Source: an uncultured Eubacteriales bacterium (GTDB taxonomy: Bacteria > Bacillota > Clostridia > Lachnospirales > Bianqueaceae). Taken from it: a DNA stretch of 8,904 bases. The notes under the pieces were generated by a model that was not told the origin of the DNA, made no database searches, and was given only the letters and a program-made list of their open reading frames with translations. Location of the stretch: contig CACZPA010000271.1 in NCBI GenBank assembly GCA_902782895.1, forward strand, positions 1-8,904, in the 5' to 3' direction. A program made the translations under genes and the position numbers. This document shows, one piece after another, positions 8,850-8,904 of this stretch (positions within the stretch are counted from its first letter, which is position 1; each line of letters opens with the position of its first letter).

Positions 8850-8904
8850 CAGAAGAAACACACACCATCCTATTCTCATGTCCCGCTGATTTGTTCTGAA
8901 AACC

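Larger units (their letters stand above)
8767..8904 (-). other. Gene-free leader upstream of the operon
   Basis: This stretch of 138 nt up to the window edge has no convincing gene on either strand. It should hold the 5' untranslated region and perhaps the operon promoter. No clear -35/-10 pair was found: TAGGAT occurs twice on the minus strand but without a suitable -35. It contains the Shine-Dalgarno and an inverted repeat, listed separately. Confidence 0.6.

Noticed and set aside
8785..8904. Promoter elements (TAGGAT) in the leader
   Set aside because: Neither copy has a reasonable -35 at 16-18 nt, so no promoter was called.

Overview
The window is one minus-strand gene block for using starch or glycogen, read from right to left. 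It fits a Gram-positive anaerobe of the Firmicutes, probably a gut or rumen Clostridia/Erysipelotrichia-type organism. The reasons are three secreted proteins with lipoprotein signal peptides, purine-rich Shine-Dalgarno sites including a perfect AAGGAGG, closely packed genes, moderate GC content, and families (MsmX/UgpC-type ATPase, AmyE-type amylase, type I pullulanase) that commonly occur together in such bacteria. The sequence does not fix genus or species.

Layout in transcription order. (1) Positions 8767-8904 are a gene-free leader with an imperfect inverted repeat and a strong ribosome-binding site. (2) 7810-8766 encodes a 318-residue lipoprotein whose last ~88 residues look like an X25/SusE-type starch-binding module, behind an unrecognised ~200-residue N-terminal region. 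(3) A 16-bp hairpin at 7762-7796 with an interrupted T-run lies in the 112-nt gap after it. (4) 5715-7697 encodes a GH13 alpha-amylase lipoprotein that resembles the Bacillus subtilis AmyE group and carries extra C-terminal beta domains. (5) 2901-5696 encodes a type I pullulanase lipoprotein (CBM41, CBM48-like, GH13_14-like). (6) 2486-2899 encodes a small two-helix membrane protein with a PH-like tail. (7) 548-2434 encodes a sugar-ABC-transporter ATPase with complete motifs and an unusual extension of about 250 residues. (8) 1-545 is the N-terminal 181 codons of an RDD-family membrane protein that runs off the left edge.

Likely joint role (inference): the X25 lipoprotein holds alpha-glucan at the cell surface, the amylase cuts alpha-1,4 bonds and the pullulanase cuts alpha-1,6 branches. 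The resulting maltodextrins would be imported by an ABC transporter powered by the ATPase. The solute-binding protein and permeases are not in this window. The PH-like and RDD membrane proteins have no obvious job in starch use and are the least explained members.

No RNA genes, insertion sequences, CRISPR arrays or phage genes were seen. Long open frames on the plus strand are antisense shadows of these genes.
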